Part shown: one piece after another, positions 51,061 through 58,874 of the stretch | Position numbering within the stretch: the first letter of the stretch is position 1 | Layout of the letters: each line of letters begins with the position of its first letter | From: Hydrogenobacter thermophilus TK-6 | GTDB taxonomy: Bacteria > Aquificota > Aquificia > Aquificales > Aquificaceae | Direction of reading: 5' to 3' | Length of the DNA stretch: 64,000 bases | Assembly: GCF_000010785.1 (NCBI RefSeq) | Contig: NC_013799.1 | Span: 1,550,001-1,614,000, forward strand | The notes under the pieces: generated by a model | Seen by the model: the letters and a program-made list of their open reading frames with translations, nothing else | The model's database searches: none | Told to the model about the DNA's origin: nothing | Made by a program: the position numbers and the translations under genes

Positions 51061-52419
51061 TCAGAACATCCAGCCAAGGGCAAGCCTGTAAATGTTTTGC
51101 TTTTTGGCATCTTTTGGGGAGTACCTCACATAGTCCGCCTTTAGAGCCACGAGGGGGTGGGGTTTGTACGAAAGACCCAAGTTAAAAACCTGCACCTTGT
51201 GCCCTTCTGGCTTTTCAAAGCCTTCTGGCACGCTGGCGTGGGTGTTGTAGTTCTCATAAATGCCAAATAGGTAAAGCTGTTGGTCAGAAACTCTGATAAG
51301 CCTAAATATATCATAAGCCACCTGAGTGTAAAAGCCGTAAAACTTCTTGGGGAAGGTGGTGCACTCTGCTTTGTCCCCCAGCTCGGTGCAGGCGGGATTG
51401 GTGCTTATGGCTTCTGAGACTTTGTCCGCTCCTGACACGCTCCCGTAGGCTCCCACAAATCTTATGTCCCAGGGACCGTACTGCCACCAAGCGTGAGGAG
51501 AAACCAGTGTGAGAGTGCCCAGCTTTTTGCCCTCATTGTTTTGGACACCACCCACAAAGGTGCTGGCGCCCACCTTGAGATTGTAAGGGAGGTTATAGTC
51601 CAGCCTGCCTGTGAAGGCTATTTGGTCTGAGGCAGCCTTAAAGCCATTCTGCCTAAAGCCCTTGAGAAGCTCACCACTTTCCACCTTTTCCCCCGCTTCC
51701 TCGTTGGGTTTCAGCCCGTTGGTTATGTAAGCCCTGTACTCAAGGTTTGCCAGTTTTCCGTAAACTCCAAAGCCCAGCTCTCTCCAGGTGGTGGGTATGA
51801 TGTTTCTCTCCAGGTAGGGTCTGTCCACGGACGGAAATGTGGGAGGCTCGTGGTACTCGTTTATTATGCCCACAGGAATAAGAAGAAGACCGCCTCTCAG
51901 TCCCAATTTTTCGTTAAAGCTGTAGTCCAGAAAGGCAAACTCTACTGCAGTTTCACCGCTTTCTTCCCCTCCCTCCACGAAGGCGTGTTCCCACTCAATT
52001 TCTGAGTTAAACTTTAGCTTTTCGTTAAAAGCGTATCCAAAGTAGAGTATTAGCCTTTTTGCATCTATAGTGTTTTTGGGTTTTTTGTCAGGGTTGTGGA
52101 CAAAGTGCACCTCACCGTAGCCACCTATGGAAACACCCCTCGGATTGAAGAGAGCCTTGGAAGCTGCAGGTCCTAAACCAGAGTAAGATTTAATCTCAAG
52201 TTGAGGCATGGCAATCTCAAGCCTGAGCTTCCTTATCTCTTCCTTGAGAACTTCCGTCTCCTGCCTTGTCTCTTCGGACTTTTTCTGCTCTTCCTTTAGC
52301 TTCTGAACCTCCTGCTGGAGAAGTCTTATCTGCTCTTCTAGCTGTTTTATGCGTTCCTCCGCAGGCTGGGCAAACACCAGGCTGGAAAAAAGGGCAGACA
52401 AAAGAAAGGCACGCCTCAT
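51061..52419 (-). CDS. Outer-membrane porin with N-terminal coiled coil
   Basis: A 452-residue protein with signal peptide MRRAFLLSALFSSLVFAQ, a coiled coil (EERIKQLEEQIRLLQQEVQK and onward, about residues 20-70), and a beta-barrel of alternating strands ending in the terminal aromatic signature YRLALGWMF. The GGYGEVHF and RLILYFGYAFNEKLKFNSEIEWEHAF strands resemble OprP/OprO-like porins. It is the first gene of the cytochrome/FMN operon. ATG 52417-52419 has SD AAGGAGG; the extension to 52452 is rejected. Substrate unknown. Confidence 0.85.
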   Translation of the reverse strand: MRRAFLLSALFSSLVFAQPAEERIKQLEEQIRLLQQEVQKLKEEQKKSEETRQETEVLKEEIRKLRLEIAMPQLEIKSYSGLGPAASKALFNPRGVSIGGYGEVHFVHNPDKKPKNTIDAKRLILYFGYAFNEKLKFNSEIEWEHAFVEGGEESGETAVEFAFLDYSFNEKLGLRGGLLLIPVGIINEYHEPPTFPSVDRPYLERNIIPTTWRELGFGVYGKLANLEYRAYITNGLKPNEEAGEKVESGELLKGFRQNGFKAASDQIAFTGRLDYNLPYNLKVGASTFVGGVQNNEGKKLGTLTLVSPHAWWQYGPWDIRFVGAYGSVSGADKVSEAISTNPACTELGDKAECTTFPKKFYGFYTQVAYDIFRLIRVSDQQLYLFGIYENYNTHASVPEGFEKPEGHKVQVFNLGLSYKPHPLVALKADYVRYSPKDAKKQNIYRLALGWMF

Positions 52420-52454
52420 GATTAACCTCCTTAAACTGAGATTTAGTGTCAATA

Positions 52455-52484
52455 ATCTTACGAGAAACTGAAATCAGATGTCAA
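52455..52484 (-). promoter_or_regulatory. Promoter of the porin-cytochrome-FMN operon
   Basis: On the minus strand TTGACA (52479-52484) and TAAGAT (52455-52460) with an 18-bp spacer, 36-65 bp before the porin ATG. A leader of about 30 nt with a good SD follows, so this operon, unlike many in the window, has a conventional 5' end. Confidence 0.55.
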
Positions 52485-52529
52485 TATGATAGAAATCAGG
52501 GAAGGTGTAGGGCTACCCGCGGACGCTCT

Positions 52530-53099
52530 CTAAAGAGTCTTGGATAGGAGCAGTTTGACCTCTTCCAGATAGCCCTTTCTTACCTCATCCGAAACGTATG
52601 GAACCGCGTAGAAGAACTTAACCAGCGGAACTTCTATCCCACAGAACTCAAAGGTGGCTTTGAAGGTGTTTTCCAGACATCTGGCAAAGTCTTGGTAATC
52701 TTCTTCCGAGCCTCCCAGAGTGCAGAGTATCAAGGCTCTTTTGCCTTTAAGCAGTCCCACCACATCTCCGTTTTCTTCCTTGTAAGCAAAACCGTAAGAA
52801 AACACTCTGTCAATGTATCCCTTTAGGATAGCTGGGAAGCTATACCACCACATGGGGAATATAAATACCAGCGTCTTTGCTTGTCTTATGAGCTCTTGCT
52901 CCCTTTTAATGTCTTCAAAGACCTCACCTCTTTCAAACGCCAAAAAGTCCTGAGCCGAGAGGATAGGGTTAAAGCCCATGGTGTAGAGGTCTCTCACTTC
53001 AAAGGCAAGCCCTCTCTCTTTTAGGTACTCTTCTACAGTTTTTCTTATGGCAGAGTTAAAACTCTCAGGGTTAGGGTGAGCATACACCACCAGGACCAT
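52530..53099 (-). CDS. NAD(P)H:quinone oxidoreductase (flavodoxin-like fold)
   Basis: A 189-residue flavodoxin-like protein: VVYAHPNPESFNSAIRKTV at the start and FIFPMWWYSFPAILKGYIDRVFSYGFAY, the hallmark of NQO1/MdaB/YwrO-type NAD(P)H dehydrogenases. It reduces quinones by two electrons using FMN or FAD, avoiding radical semiquinones. It is the last gene of the CDGSH-pirin-methyltransferase run, whose divergent regulator is of the HxlR type; this context suggests quinone or electrophile defence. Its start overlaps the methyltransferase by 29 nt. Confidence 0.86.
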   Translation of the reverse strand: MVLVVYAHPNPESFNSAIRKTVEEYLKERGLAFEVRDLYTMGFNPILSAQDFLAFERGEVFEDIKREQELIRQAKTLVFIFPMWWYSFPAILKGYIDRVFSYGFAYKEENGDVVGLLKGKRALILCTLGGSEEDYQDFARCLENTFKATFEFCGIEVPLVKFFYAVPYVSDEVRKGYLEEVKLLLSKTL

Positions 53100-53670
53100 T
53101 TAGCTCCTCCTTTCCAAAGATTAAAAAGTAATGATAAGGGTAAACCTCCAGGTCTTCCACCAAAATAAAACCGTTTTCCTCCATGAGCTTTTTTGCTTCC
53201 TCTTTGGGTATCCTCTCCTCCAGGGGTGGTCCTGCAGGGGAGGGTATTGGGTGCCAATCTATAACCACTATTTTAGCGTTGGGTCTTGATATTCTTCTTA
53301 CCTCCGCCAGAAACCCTGCGGGCTTTACAAGCTCGTGAAGGAGGTTTGCCATCAGGATTCTGTGCGCAACCTCGTCAGGCAGGGGTATGCAGTCTTCCTG
53401 GCACTTTATGAGCTCCATATTGGTTATGCCTTCCTCCTTAGCTCTTGAGGCGCAGACCTCCAGCATTCTCTCCTCAAGATCCACCGCGTACACCTTTTTG
53501 ACCTTGCTGGCTAAAGGAATGGTAAAGTAGCCGGGTCCACAGCCCAGGTCCGCCCATACCTCTTCCTCTGATGGGTTTACTGCACTCAAAAAGACCTCTA
53601 TGCTCTGCCAGCTGGACCTTTCGGGGTTTAAAAGCACTTTCCAGTTTTCCGCGGGGAATTTGAAAGCCAT
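53071..53670 (-). CDS. Class I SAM-dependent methyltransferase
   Basis: A 199-residue protein. Motif I is VWADLGCGPGYFTIPLA, followed by acidic VYAVDLEERML; later blocks ILMANLLHELVKPAGFLAEVRRISRPNAKIVVIDW are typical of UbiE-like small methyltransferases. Target unknown. ATG 53668-53670 overlaps the upstream gene TGA (TGATG); the frame is open to 53949 but that part overlaps another gene and is rejected. Confidence 0.85.
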   Translation of the reverse strand: MAFKFPAENWKVLLNPERSSWQSIEVFLSAVNPSEEEVWADLGCGPGYFTIPLASKVKKVYAVDLEERMLEVCASRAKEEGITNMELIKCQEDCIPLPDEVAHRILMANLLHELVKPAGFLAEVRRISRPNAKIVVIDWHPIPSPAGPPLEERIPKEEAKKLMEENGFILVEDLEVYPYHYFLIFGKEELNGPGGVCSP

Positions 53671-54080
53671 CAGTCTTTCTCCGGTGGACTGTAAAGAAAG
53701 CCCGTCAGACCTCCCCACACCAGGTGAAGTATGAAGGTAGACACCTGAGCGTTCAGGCTCATGGGTCTTTGGAACCACTCCGCACCTCCAAAGGCTCCCA
53801 TCAGGGACACAACTATCACGAATATGTGCCAGAGAACTCCGTATATGAGCCCCTTGACAAGACCCGGACCAGGAAGCCTCTTCCAAACCACAGGAAGCAC
53901 CAGAGGTATGGCAAAGAGCGTGGCGTCTATCTGGTGTTTGATGAACCAAGCGGGGTCTTTAAGTCCCGGAAAGAGACCAAAGAGCCCAAACCACTTGGCG
54001 TAAACCCCATCCAGCAAAACCATGGCGTAGCCACCCATCTGGCTGGCAAAGATAAAGCTGAGCAAATTGACTCCTCTCAT
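53670..54080 (-). CDS. Small integral membrane protein
   Basis: A 136-residue protein with about four spans: LLSFIFASQMGGYAMVLLD, ATLFAIPLVLPVVW, GLIYGVLWHIFVIVVSLMGA and FILHLVWGGLTGFLY. It has no recognised motif. It lies between the 76-residue protein (3 nt) and the methyltransferase (TGATG) in the HxlR-linked operon. Confidence 0.7.
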   Translation of the reverse strand: MRGVNLLSFIFASQMGGYAMVLLDGVYAKWFGLFGLFPGLKDPAWFIKHQIDATLFAIPLVLPVVWKRLPGPGLVKGLIYGVLWHIFVIVVSLMGAFGGAEWFQRPMSLNAQVSTFILHLVWGGLTGFLYSPPEKD

Positions 54081-54083
54081 GGC

Positions 54084-54314
54084 TTAACCCTCCTTGTTTG
54101 CTGTCCACTCCCAGTGTTCTATAGCTTCACTAACGGCTTCTAAATGCTCACTTATTGCATCGTATAACCTCTTCATGAAAAGTTCGCACCCCTCAACGGG
54201 AGCGTAAGGCACAGTATCCTGTATGTCTTTTATAAGCCCTTGCATGTCATCTTTAAGGACCTTTAGCCTTTCCACATAAGCCAGCAGTTTTTCCTTTGGT
54301 ACTTCTTGCTTCAT
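54084..54314 (-). CDS. Small helical protein of unknown function
   Basis: A 76-residue acidic protein of probably three helices (VERLKVLKDDMQGLIKDIQD, LFMKRLYDAISEHLEAVSEAIEHW). It has no signal or membrane span. The single Cys and the three His do not form a motif I know. Its start lies just after the pirin remnant. Confidence 0.65.
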   Translation of the reverse strand: MKQEVPKEKLLAYVERLKVLKDDMQGLIKDIQDTVPYAPVEGCELFMKRLYDAISEHLEAVSEAIEHWEWTANKEG

Positions 54315-54328
54315 GGCTTAAACCTCCC

Positions 54329-54496
54329 TTAATTATCTCCTCCTGACTGCTCATGACGAAAGGTCCCCAGCGAACCACAGGCTCGCCAAGGGGTCTGGCA
54401 CTTCCAAATAGGTTCACCTATGTGCATAGTTCCTATGTACCTTCTTATCCTGACGCCCGCACCGTCAATGACCTCTGCGGTGGGATAAACTTTCAT
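54329..54496 (-). pseudogene. Pirin remnant
   Basis: From ATG 54494-54496 the frame reads VYPTAEVIDGAGVRIRRYIGT, the start of pirin, then leaves the family. In another frame the DNA encodes GSARPLGEPVVRWGPFVMSS, the conserved C-terminal pirin block. So N- and C-terminal ends remain, joined by a deletion of more than 200 residues plus a frameshift (pirins are about 280-300 residues). The ATG overlaps the CDGSH gene TGA (ATGA), showing it was an operon member. Confidence 0.75.
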
Positions 54497-54681
54497 ACCT
54501 CTACCCTACCCTTTTCGTCATATATGTACAGCTTTCCCTCTTCTTCGTCCCTTGTCTTTTTGTGGGAGCCATCGCAGAAAGGCTTATTTTTAGAAAGTCC
54601 GCACTGGCATATAAAGTATGTTTCCTCTCCCACTTCAAGCTTGTATGGACCCTTTTCCGTATGTTTTACAAGTCTTGCCAT
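54493..54681 (-). CDS. CDGSH iron-sulfur domain protein
   Basis: A 62-residue protein containing [19 protein letters not shown], i.e. C-x-C-x2-S-x3-P-x-C-D-G-S-H, the [2Fe-2S] site of the mitoNEET/CDGSH family. These proteins transfer electrons or clusters and respond to redox state. It is the first gene of the operon facing hxlR. Confidence 0.92.
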   Translation of the reverse strand: MARLVKHTEKGPYKLEVGEETYFICQCGLSKNKPFCDGSHKKTRDEEEGKLYIYDEKGRVEV

Positions 54682-54758
54682 GTTTCACCTCCTACTATGA
54701 TTTTAACTCTTGGTGTTTAACTGTCAATAACTGACTTTTATGTTATATACTATACTTT
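54682..54758. promoter_or_regulatory. Divergent control region CDGSH operon/hxlR
   Basis: 77 bp. TATACT at 54746-54751 lies 7 nt before the hxlR ATG (leaderless prediction). The region has TAACT-type direct repeats (TTAACTC, TTAACTG, TAACTGA at about 54709-54735) that could be an operator for HxlR. The CDGSH gene has a proper SD. Confidence 0.45.
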
Positions 54759-55088
54759 ATGAAACTTAATAACAGAGATTACATCTGTCCCGTGGAGGCA
54801 GTTATAGACATTCTAGGTGGCAAATGGAAGCTCCTCATACTGAGAGAGCTTATGAGTGGAACTAAGAGGTTCTCCCAGCTAAGGAGAGCTATACCCAACA
54901 TAACTCAAAAGATGCTTTCAAAGCAACTCAGAGAGCTTGAGGAGCGAGGCATAGTCAAAAGGACGGTTTATCCACAGGTACCTCCTAAGGTGGAGTATTC
55001 TCTCACCCCCATAGGTAAAAAGCTGAGCAAGGTTTTTGATGCCATGCACCAGTGGGGAGCTGAATATATAAAAACTTACCTCAGATGA
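54759..55088 (+). CDS. HxlR-family transcriptional regulator
   Basis: A 109-residue winged-helix protein: CPVEAVIDILGGKWKLLILRELMSGTKRFSQLRRAIPNITQKMLSKQLRELEERGIV is the HxlR core. The N-terminal Cys (residue 10) is at the position used by YodB/HypR/QorR relatives to sense quinones, aldehydes or disulfide stress. It faces the CDGSH-NQO operon and probably controls it. The 3' end overlaps the crp-like gene by 8 nt. Confidence 0.9.
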   Translation: MKLNNRDYICPVEAVIDILGGKWKLLILRELMSGTKRFSQLRRAIPNITQKMLSKQLRELEERGIVKRTVYPQVPPKVEYSLTPIGKKLSKVFDAMHQWGAEYIKTYLR

Positions 55089-55800
55089 CGAGCTTCTCCA
55101 GCTCTCTCCTCTTTAGTATCTCTATGTAGCCTCTTTCTGTATTTATGATGCCCTGCTTTTTCCACTTGCTCATAACTCTTATGGTGGTTTCTACGGTGGT
55201 GCCTGTCATCTCTGCTATATCAAGCCTCGTAAGAGGAGCTTCTATGATGATAGTATCCTCGTACTTTTTGCCTATCCTGTCAGCTATCTCCAGTATTACC
55301 TTAGCAATTCTCTCCTCCACTTTACCACCCGCTATGCTCTTTAGCGTCTCATAAGTCTGTATGAGGTTGGCGGTAGCCTCACAGGTCATCTTTATGGCTA
55401 TGGCTGGGTGCTTTATGGCTAAGTTTATAAAGTCTTTGTTGGATATGTAAAGTGTCTTTGACTCGGTCATGGACTTGGCGGTATAAGTGTTTTTGGGAGC
55501 CTTTTTGCCCCACTCTATCCAGCCAAAGACATCTCCGGGATACACCAGCCTGACTATCACTATTCTCGCATCCTGAGTCTCTTTAAGTAGCTTTATGAGT
55601 CCATCTATGAGGATGTATATGCCTGGCTCTGCCTCTTCTTCAAAGAATATATACTCGTTGCGCCTGAATTCTCTGAGTTGCATGTACTTTACAGCTTCTT
55701 TGAGTTCCTCCTCTCCCAAGCCCTCAAACATGTGAACGTTTTTGAGCATTTCAAGCTTCAGGTGCATATCTTCCCTTTCTCTAAGAGCCTCTTTTGCCAT
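55081..55800 (-). CDS. Crp/Fnr-family transcriptional regulator
   Basis: A 239-residue protein: N-terminal cyclic-nucleotide-binding-like beta-roll (IFFEEEAEPGIYILIDGLIKLL, YPGDVFGWIEW), a dimerisation helix, and a C-terminal winged helix PLTRLDIAEMTGTTVETTIRVMSKWKKQGII. The recognition helix has E-T-T-I-R where Fnr has E-T-I-S-R. It lacks the N-terminal Cys cluster of Fnr, so it does not sense oxygen through [4Fe-4S]. SD GGAGGT is 5 nt before ATG 55798-55800. It overlaps the peptidase gene by 43 nt. It could be a regulator of the respiratory operons, but nothing here proves that. Confidence 0.88.
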   Translation of the reverse strand: MAKEALREREDMHLKLEMLKNVHMFEGLGEEELKEAVKYMQLREFRRNEYIFFEEEAEPGIYILIDGLIKLLKETQDARIVIVRLVYPGDVFGWIEWGKKAPKNTYTAKSMTESKTLYISNKDFINLAIKHPAIAIKMTCEATANLIQTYETLKSIAGGKVEERIAKVILEIADRIGKKYEDTIIIEAPLTRLDIAEMTGTTVETTIRVMSKWKKQGIINTERGYIEILKRRELEKLVI

Positions 55801-56846
55801 CCTCTACCTCCTACTATGACTTCTGGTTCAAAAACTACATAATCCGTGTGGAAGGGCACCTTATTGGTACCCCCAAAGGTGTGGTTATCACCTATGGCTA
55901 TGTGGACTGTTCCCAGTATTTTTTCCGCTTCTAACACATTGTCCGGTCTTTTTGCTCCCGGATTTGTTCCAACTCCAAACTCCGCTATGTACCTTGCTCC
56001 ATCGTACTTTTTAAATATTTCTTCAAGAGTATAACGATACGGTTCAAACCCTTCTATCTCCTCCACCGCACCATCCTTGAACTTTAGACTTATAGGTCTT
56101 TCCAGCCTTCTGTCCGGACCGTAAGTTATGACTAACCTTCCGTAGGCGGAGGTTTCTACAGGTGCTACAAAGCCCTCTCCCGCAGGCAGGTTTCCAAAGT
56201 CCCCACCCCTGTGAAAGAGTCCCGTGTCCGCTATGGCTTTTCTGTCCTTTACGGAAAATTCCATACTGGTCCCCTCCGCGCCCTTTACCAGTACCCATTC
56301 GGCTTCTGTGAGTATGTCCGCCACATCCGTGCTCAGCCTGCTAACCATGCCCCAGTCCACATTCATAGGACCTGAGAACATGCTGGGTTCAAAGAGAGGC
56401 ATGGAGGCGTATCTTGTGCCAAAGTGTTCTGTTAACACCTTTCTGTAAAAGGTGTGGGTGGTAGAGTAGTACGCAAAGGCTACCACTACCTGAGGAACAT
56501 CCTGCGCATACTTTTTAAGTATGTTTACAACATCATACTCAGAATACTGCTCTTTGCTAATGACCTTTTCAAAAAGCCCCACATCCTTTAACGCATCTAT
56601 TGCCCTATCTCCAAAGGTTATTCTCCATACCTCTTCGGGTGGTTCTGTGCCATGCACTCCTAAGGATGGGTAAAGCACATACCTTACATGAGGGGTAATC
56701 TCCTCCGCCACTTTAACAAACTCCTGAAGAAGCCTTACAAGGTAGTCCTTTTCGTCATCCACCAGCAGTAGCAGGCTTTCACCCTCTTTGAGGTTCATGT
56801 TCACCCTATAAAGCCTGTAAATATGATCTTCATACATGGTATTCAC
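55758..56846 (-). CDS. M29-family metallo-aminopeptidase
   Basis: A 362-residue protein. The C-terminal part has PAGEGFVAP and AEFGVGTNPGAKRPDNVLEAEK (metal-binding Glu residues) and GTVHIAIGDNHTFGG with FHTDYVV (His, His-x-Asp), the co-catalytic metal ligands of thermophilic M29 aminopeptidases (AmpS/AmpT). The N-terminal half is less conserved. Cytoplasmic. It precedes the crp-like gene and overlaps its start. Confidence 0.8.
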   Translation of the reverse strand: MNTMYEDHIYRLYRVNMNLKEGESLLLLVDDEKDYLVRLLQEFVKVAEEITPHVRYVLYPSLGVHGTEPPEEVWRITFGDRAIDALKDVGLFEKVISKEQYSEYDVVNILKKYAQDVPQVVVAFAYYSTTHTFYRKVLTEHFGTRYASMPLFEPSMFSGPMNVDWGMVSRLSTDVADILTEAEWVLVKGAEGTSMEFSVKDRKAIADTGLFHRGGDFGNLPAGEGFVAPVETSAYGRLVITYGPDRRLERPISLKFKDGAVEEIEGFEPYRYTLEEIFKKYDGARYIAEFGVGTNPGAKRPDNVLEAEKILGTVHIAIGDNHTFGGTNKVPFHTDYVVFEPEVIVGGRGWQKRLLEKGKICT

Positions 56847-56870
56847 TATTAAAATTTAAGTCAATTTCTC

Positions 56871-58442
56871 TCAAGGCAAGGGTATTTTTACAGCGCCCAG
56901 CAGGTATTTTAGGTCGTTGTCTGTAAAGAGTAGCCCCACTCCACCAAAGGCTCCCCTGAGTTTTGAGTTCAGAAGGTCATCTCCTCCAAAACGCACATAA
57001 AGGGGTCCCTTTACTTTGTAATTGACACCCACCTGAAAGTTAGGCTTTAGGTTCTTGTCCTGAGGTCTGTCTTTCCTTCCAAAGTCCCACAGGTCCGATG
57101 TAAAGGTTATCCTGTCGCTGTATATGAGGTCCGCTCCCACACCTCCAGTGGATTCTTTGAGACCACCTCTTAGCACCAGATACTTGTCTTCAAAAAGTGG
57201 AAATATTCTTGCATACTGCAGTGTGAACTCGGGCTTGAACTCTTTTTTTACCACTGTCTGATTGGGAAGGATCTCCTCCCTGTATACCCTACCTCTGGAA
57301 TCACCTACCACTTCAAGTAGATAGTACTTTTGGTTATCAGGCTGCAGGATTACGCTCAGTATTCCCTTGGAGTCTCCAGCTCTGTAGAGCTCACCTCTGA
57401 ATCCTATGTAAAGGTTAGTTTTGTCTGCCACCTCTCCCGCCTTGGCAAAGGTTTTTGTAGCGGATGTGATGTTTCTGTAAAGTTCCTCATCCTTTACCAA
57501 CTTTCCAAGTGTCCCTTCTCCTCTCTCTATCCTGGCGAGTATGCTCTGAAGGTCCTGAGAGCTTTTCTTAAGAGATGTGGTAAGTTCTGCAAGGTTTGAA
57601 GTAGTAGCTCTGAGGTTCTCTCTGTTTTCCGTTGCTATTGCGTTTAGATTTCTGGAAAGGTCGTTGAGGTTTTTGACCAGCTCGGGAAGGGAGGTTTTCA
57701 GGTCAGAGGTAAGGCTTCTTAAGTTCTCAAGACTTTCTTTTATATCCCCTCTGTTTTCAACCACCGCCCTGTCAAGGTCGTTGGAAAGCCTCTCTATGGA
57801 AGCTATGGTAGATGGCAGAGTCCTGCTTAGGCTCGCCACTAATATGTTGAGGTTGGCTATGGTCTGCCTGAGGTTTTCCCTGTTCTCAAGAGCCATCTTA
57901 TTAAGGCTGTCTGATAGCATCTCAAGGTTCTGCACTATCCTTCTTATGTCCTCTCTGTTTTCCATCAATATAAGTTGGAAATTCTCCACCATGAGCCTTA
58001 TTGACTCGGAAGCGTTGGTAAGCTCTTTGACAAGTCTGTCCGTATCAGCATAGCCGTAGGTTTTTTGTATGACTTGTCCTTCTGATAAAAGACCCGAGGA
58101 GGGATTGCCCGGGTTTATGGCTAAATATTTGTCCCCCATAAGCCCCAGAGTTCCTATCTGTGCGCTGGCATCCCTGTAAAGATTTATGCTTTTGTCTACC
58201 TCAAAAATCACCTCCACCTTTCCGTCCTTTAGCTCCACGCTCCTGACCTTGCCGCTCTTTATGCCTGCCACCCTCACCTCCGCACCCTTTGAAAGCCCTG
58301 CCACATTGTCAAAGTAAACCTTATACACCTTAACACCCGGTTTTAAAAAAGGTATCTCCCCAAAGGTGAGTATAAGGAAGGCAAAAGCAAGGGAAACGGC
58401 TATTACAAAAGTGCCTACCTTGAACTCTGTAGAAAACCTCAT
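56871..58442 (-). CDS. MCE (MlaD-like) protein with helical repeats and probable C-terminal outer-membrane barrel
   Basis: A 523-residue protein. Residues 8-29 are a membrane anchor; 37-115 an MCE domain (VYFDNVAGLSKGAEVRVAGIKSGKV, LGLMGDKYLAI). Residues 135-320 are a long helix with repeats starting ENR at 161, 186, 229 and 272, the last ones 43 residues apart. Residues about 345-523 are beta-strand-rich with alternating polar/apolar residues (YLVLRGGLKESTGGVGADLIYSDRI, FQVGVNYKVKGPLYVRFGGDD), ending in a strand LLGAVKIPLP, like an outer-membrane barrel. So a single chain may span the periplasm for lipid transfer. mlaE/mlaF are not adjacent. Confidence 0.82.
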   Translation of the reverse strand: MRFSTEFKVGTFVIAVSLAFAFLILTFGEIPFLKPGVKVYKVYFDNVAGLSKGAEVRVAGIKSGKVRSVELKDGKVEVIFEVDKSINLYRDASAQIGTLGLMGDKYLAINPGNPSSGLLSEGQVIQKTYGYADTDRLVKELTNASESIRLMVENFQLILMENREDIRRIVQNLEMLSDSLNKMALENRENLRQTIANLNILVASLSRTLPSTIASIERLSNDLDRAVVENRGDIKESLENLRSLTSDLKTSLPELVKNLNDLSRNLNAIATENRENLRATTSNLAELTTSLKKSSQDLQSILARIERGEGTLGKLVKDEELYRNITSATKTFAKAGEVADKTNLYIGFRGELYRAGDSKGILSVILQPDNQKYYLLEVVGDSRGRVYREEILPNQTVVKKEFKPEFTLQYARIFPLFEDKYLVLRGGLKESTGGVGADLIYSDRITFTSDLWDFGRKDRPQDKNLKPNFQVGVNYKVKGPLYVRFGGDDLLNSKLRGAFGGVGLLFTDNDLKYLLGAVKIPLP

Positions 58443-58481
58443 GCTATAATTATATAAAACTGTGCATCAGGGGGTTTTGCT
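58443..58481. promoter_or_regulatory. Divergent promoter of the MCE and PA2779-like genes
   Basis: The palindrome TATAATTATA (58445-58454) reads as TATAAT on both strands. On the minus strand TATAAT ends 6 nt before the MCE gene ATG (leaderless); on the plus strand the leader would be about 25 nt with a GGGGG SD-like run. Confidence 0.5.
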
Positions 58482-58874
58482 ATGACAAAGTATCTCAGGA
58501 AGAGGGCTCTTGTACTTGGTGTTGCCGGTGCCTTTTTCTTTATGAATTCTGTGCCTGCCATTGCAGGACTTGTGGAGTCCAAACCCTCCTCTGAGGTTAT
58601 CATATCCCAGAGGGATCAGGACATGCAAAAGGTGCAAAGAGCGCTGGAGAGCAAGCTCTTGCAGGAAAAGCTAAAAGCTTACGGACTTACCAAAGAGGAA
58701 ATAGAGAAAAAGCTCTCACAGCTAAGCGACGAGCAACTGCACACGCTGGCAAAGGCTTCCGATAAGGTATTGGCAGGAGGTGATGGTCTTGGTGTAGCCA
58801 TAGCGGTAGTAGTTCTTCTGATACTCATCGTCATACTTCTTAAGCTCCTCAATAAAGAGATAATCATTAGGTGA
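58482..58874 (+). CDS. PA2779-family membrane protein
   Basis: A 130-residue protein with signal/span (RALVLGVAGAFFFMNSVPAIA), a helical centre with LTKEEIEKKLSQLSDEQLHTLA, and a C-terminal span VAIAVVVLLILIVILLKLL. The L-x-x-(E/D)-E-(I/V)-x-x-(K/R)-L-x-x-L-S-D-x-(E/Q)-L block is typical of the PA2779 family. It is coupled to the downstream C39 peptidase (GTGA overlap), the known PA2779-PA2778 pair; the function of the pair is not established. Confidence 0.82.
   Translation: MTKYLRKRALVLGVAGAFFFMNSVPAIAGLVESKPSSEVIISQRDQDMQKVQRALESKLLQEKLKAYGLTKEEIEKKLSQLSDEQLHTLAKASDKVLAGGDGLGVAIAVVVLLILIVILLKLLNKEIIIR

Noticed and set aside
53671-53949. N-terminal extension of the methyltransferase
   Set aside because: Overlaps the membrane protein gene in another frame; the family start is at MAFKFPAENW with an SD and a TGATG overlap.
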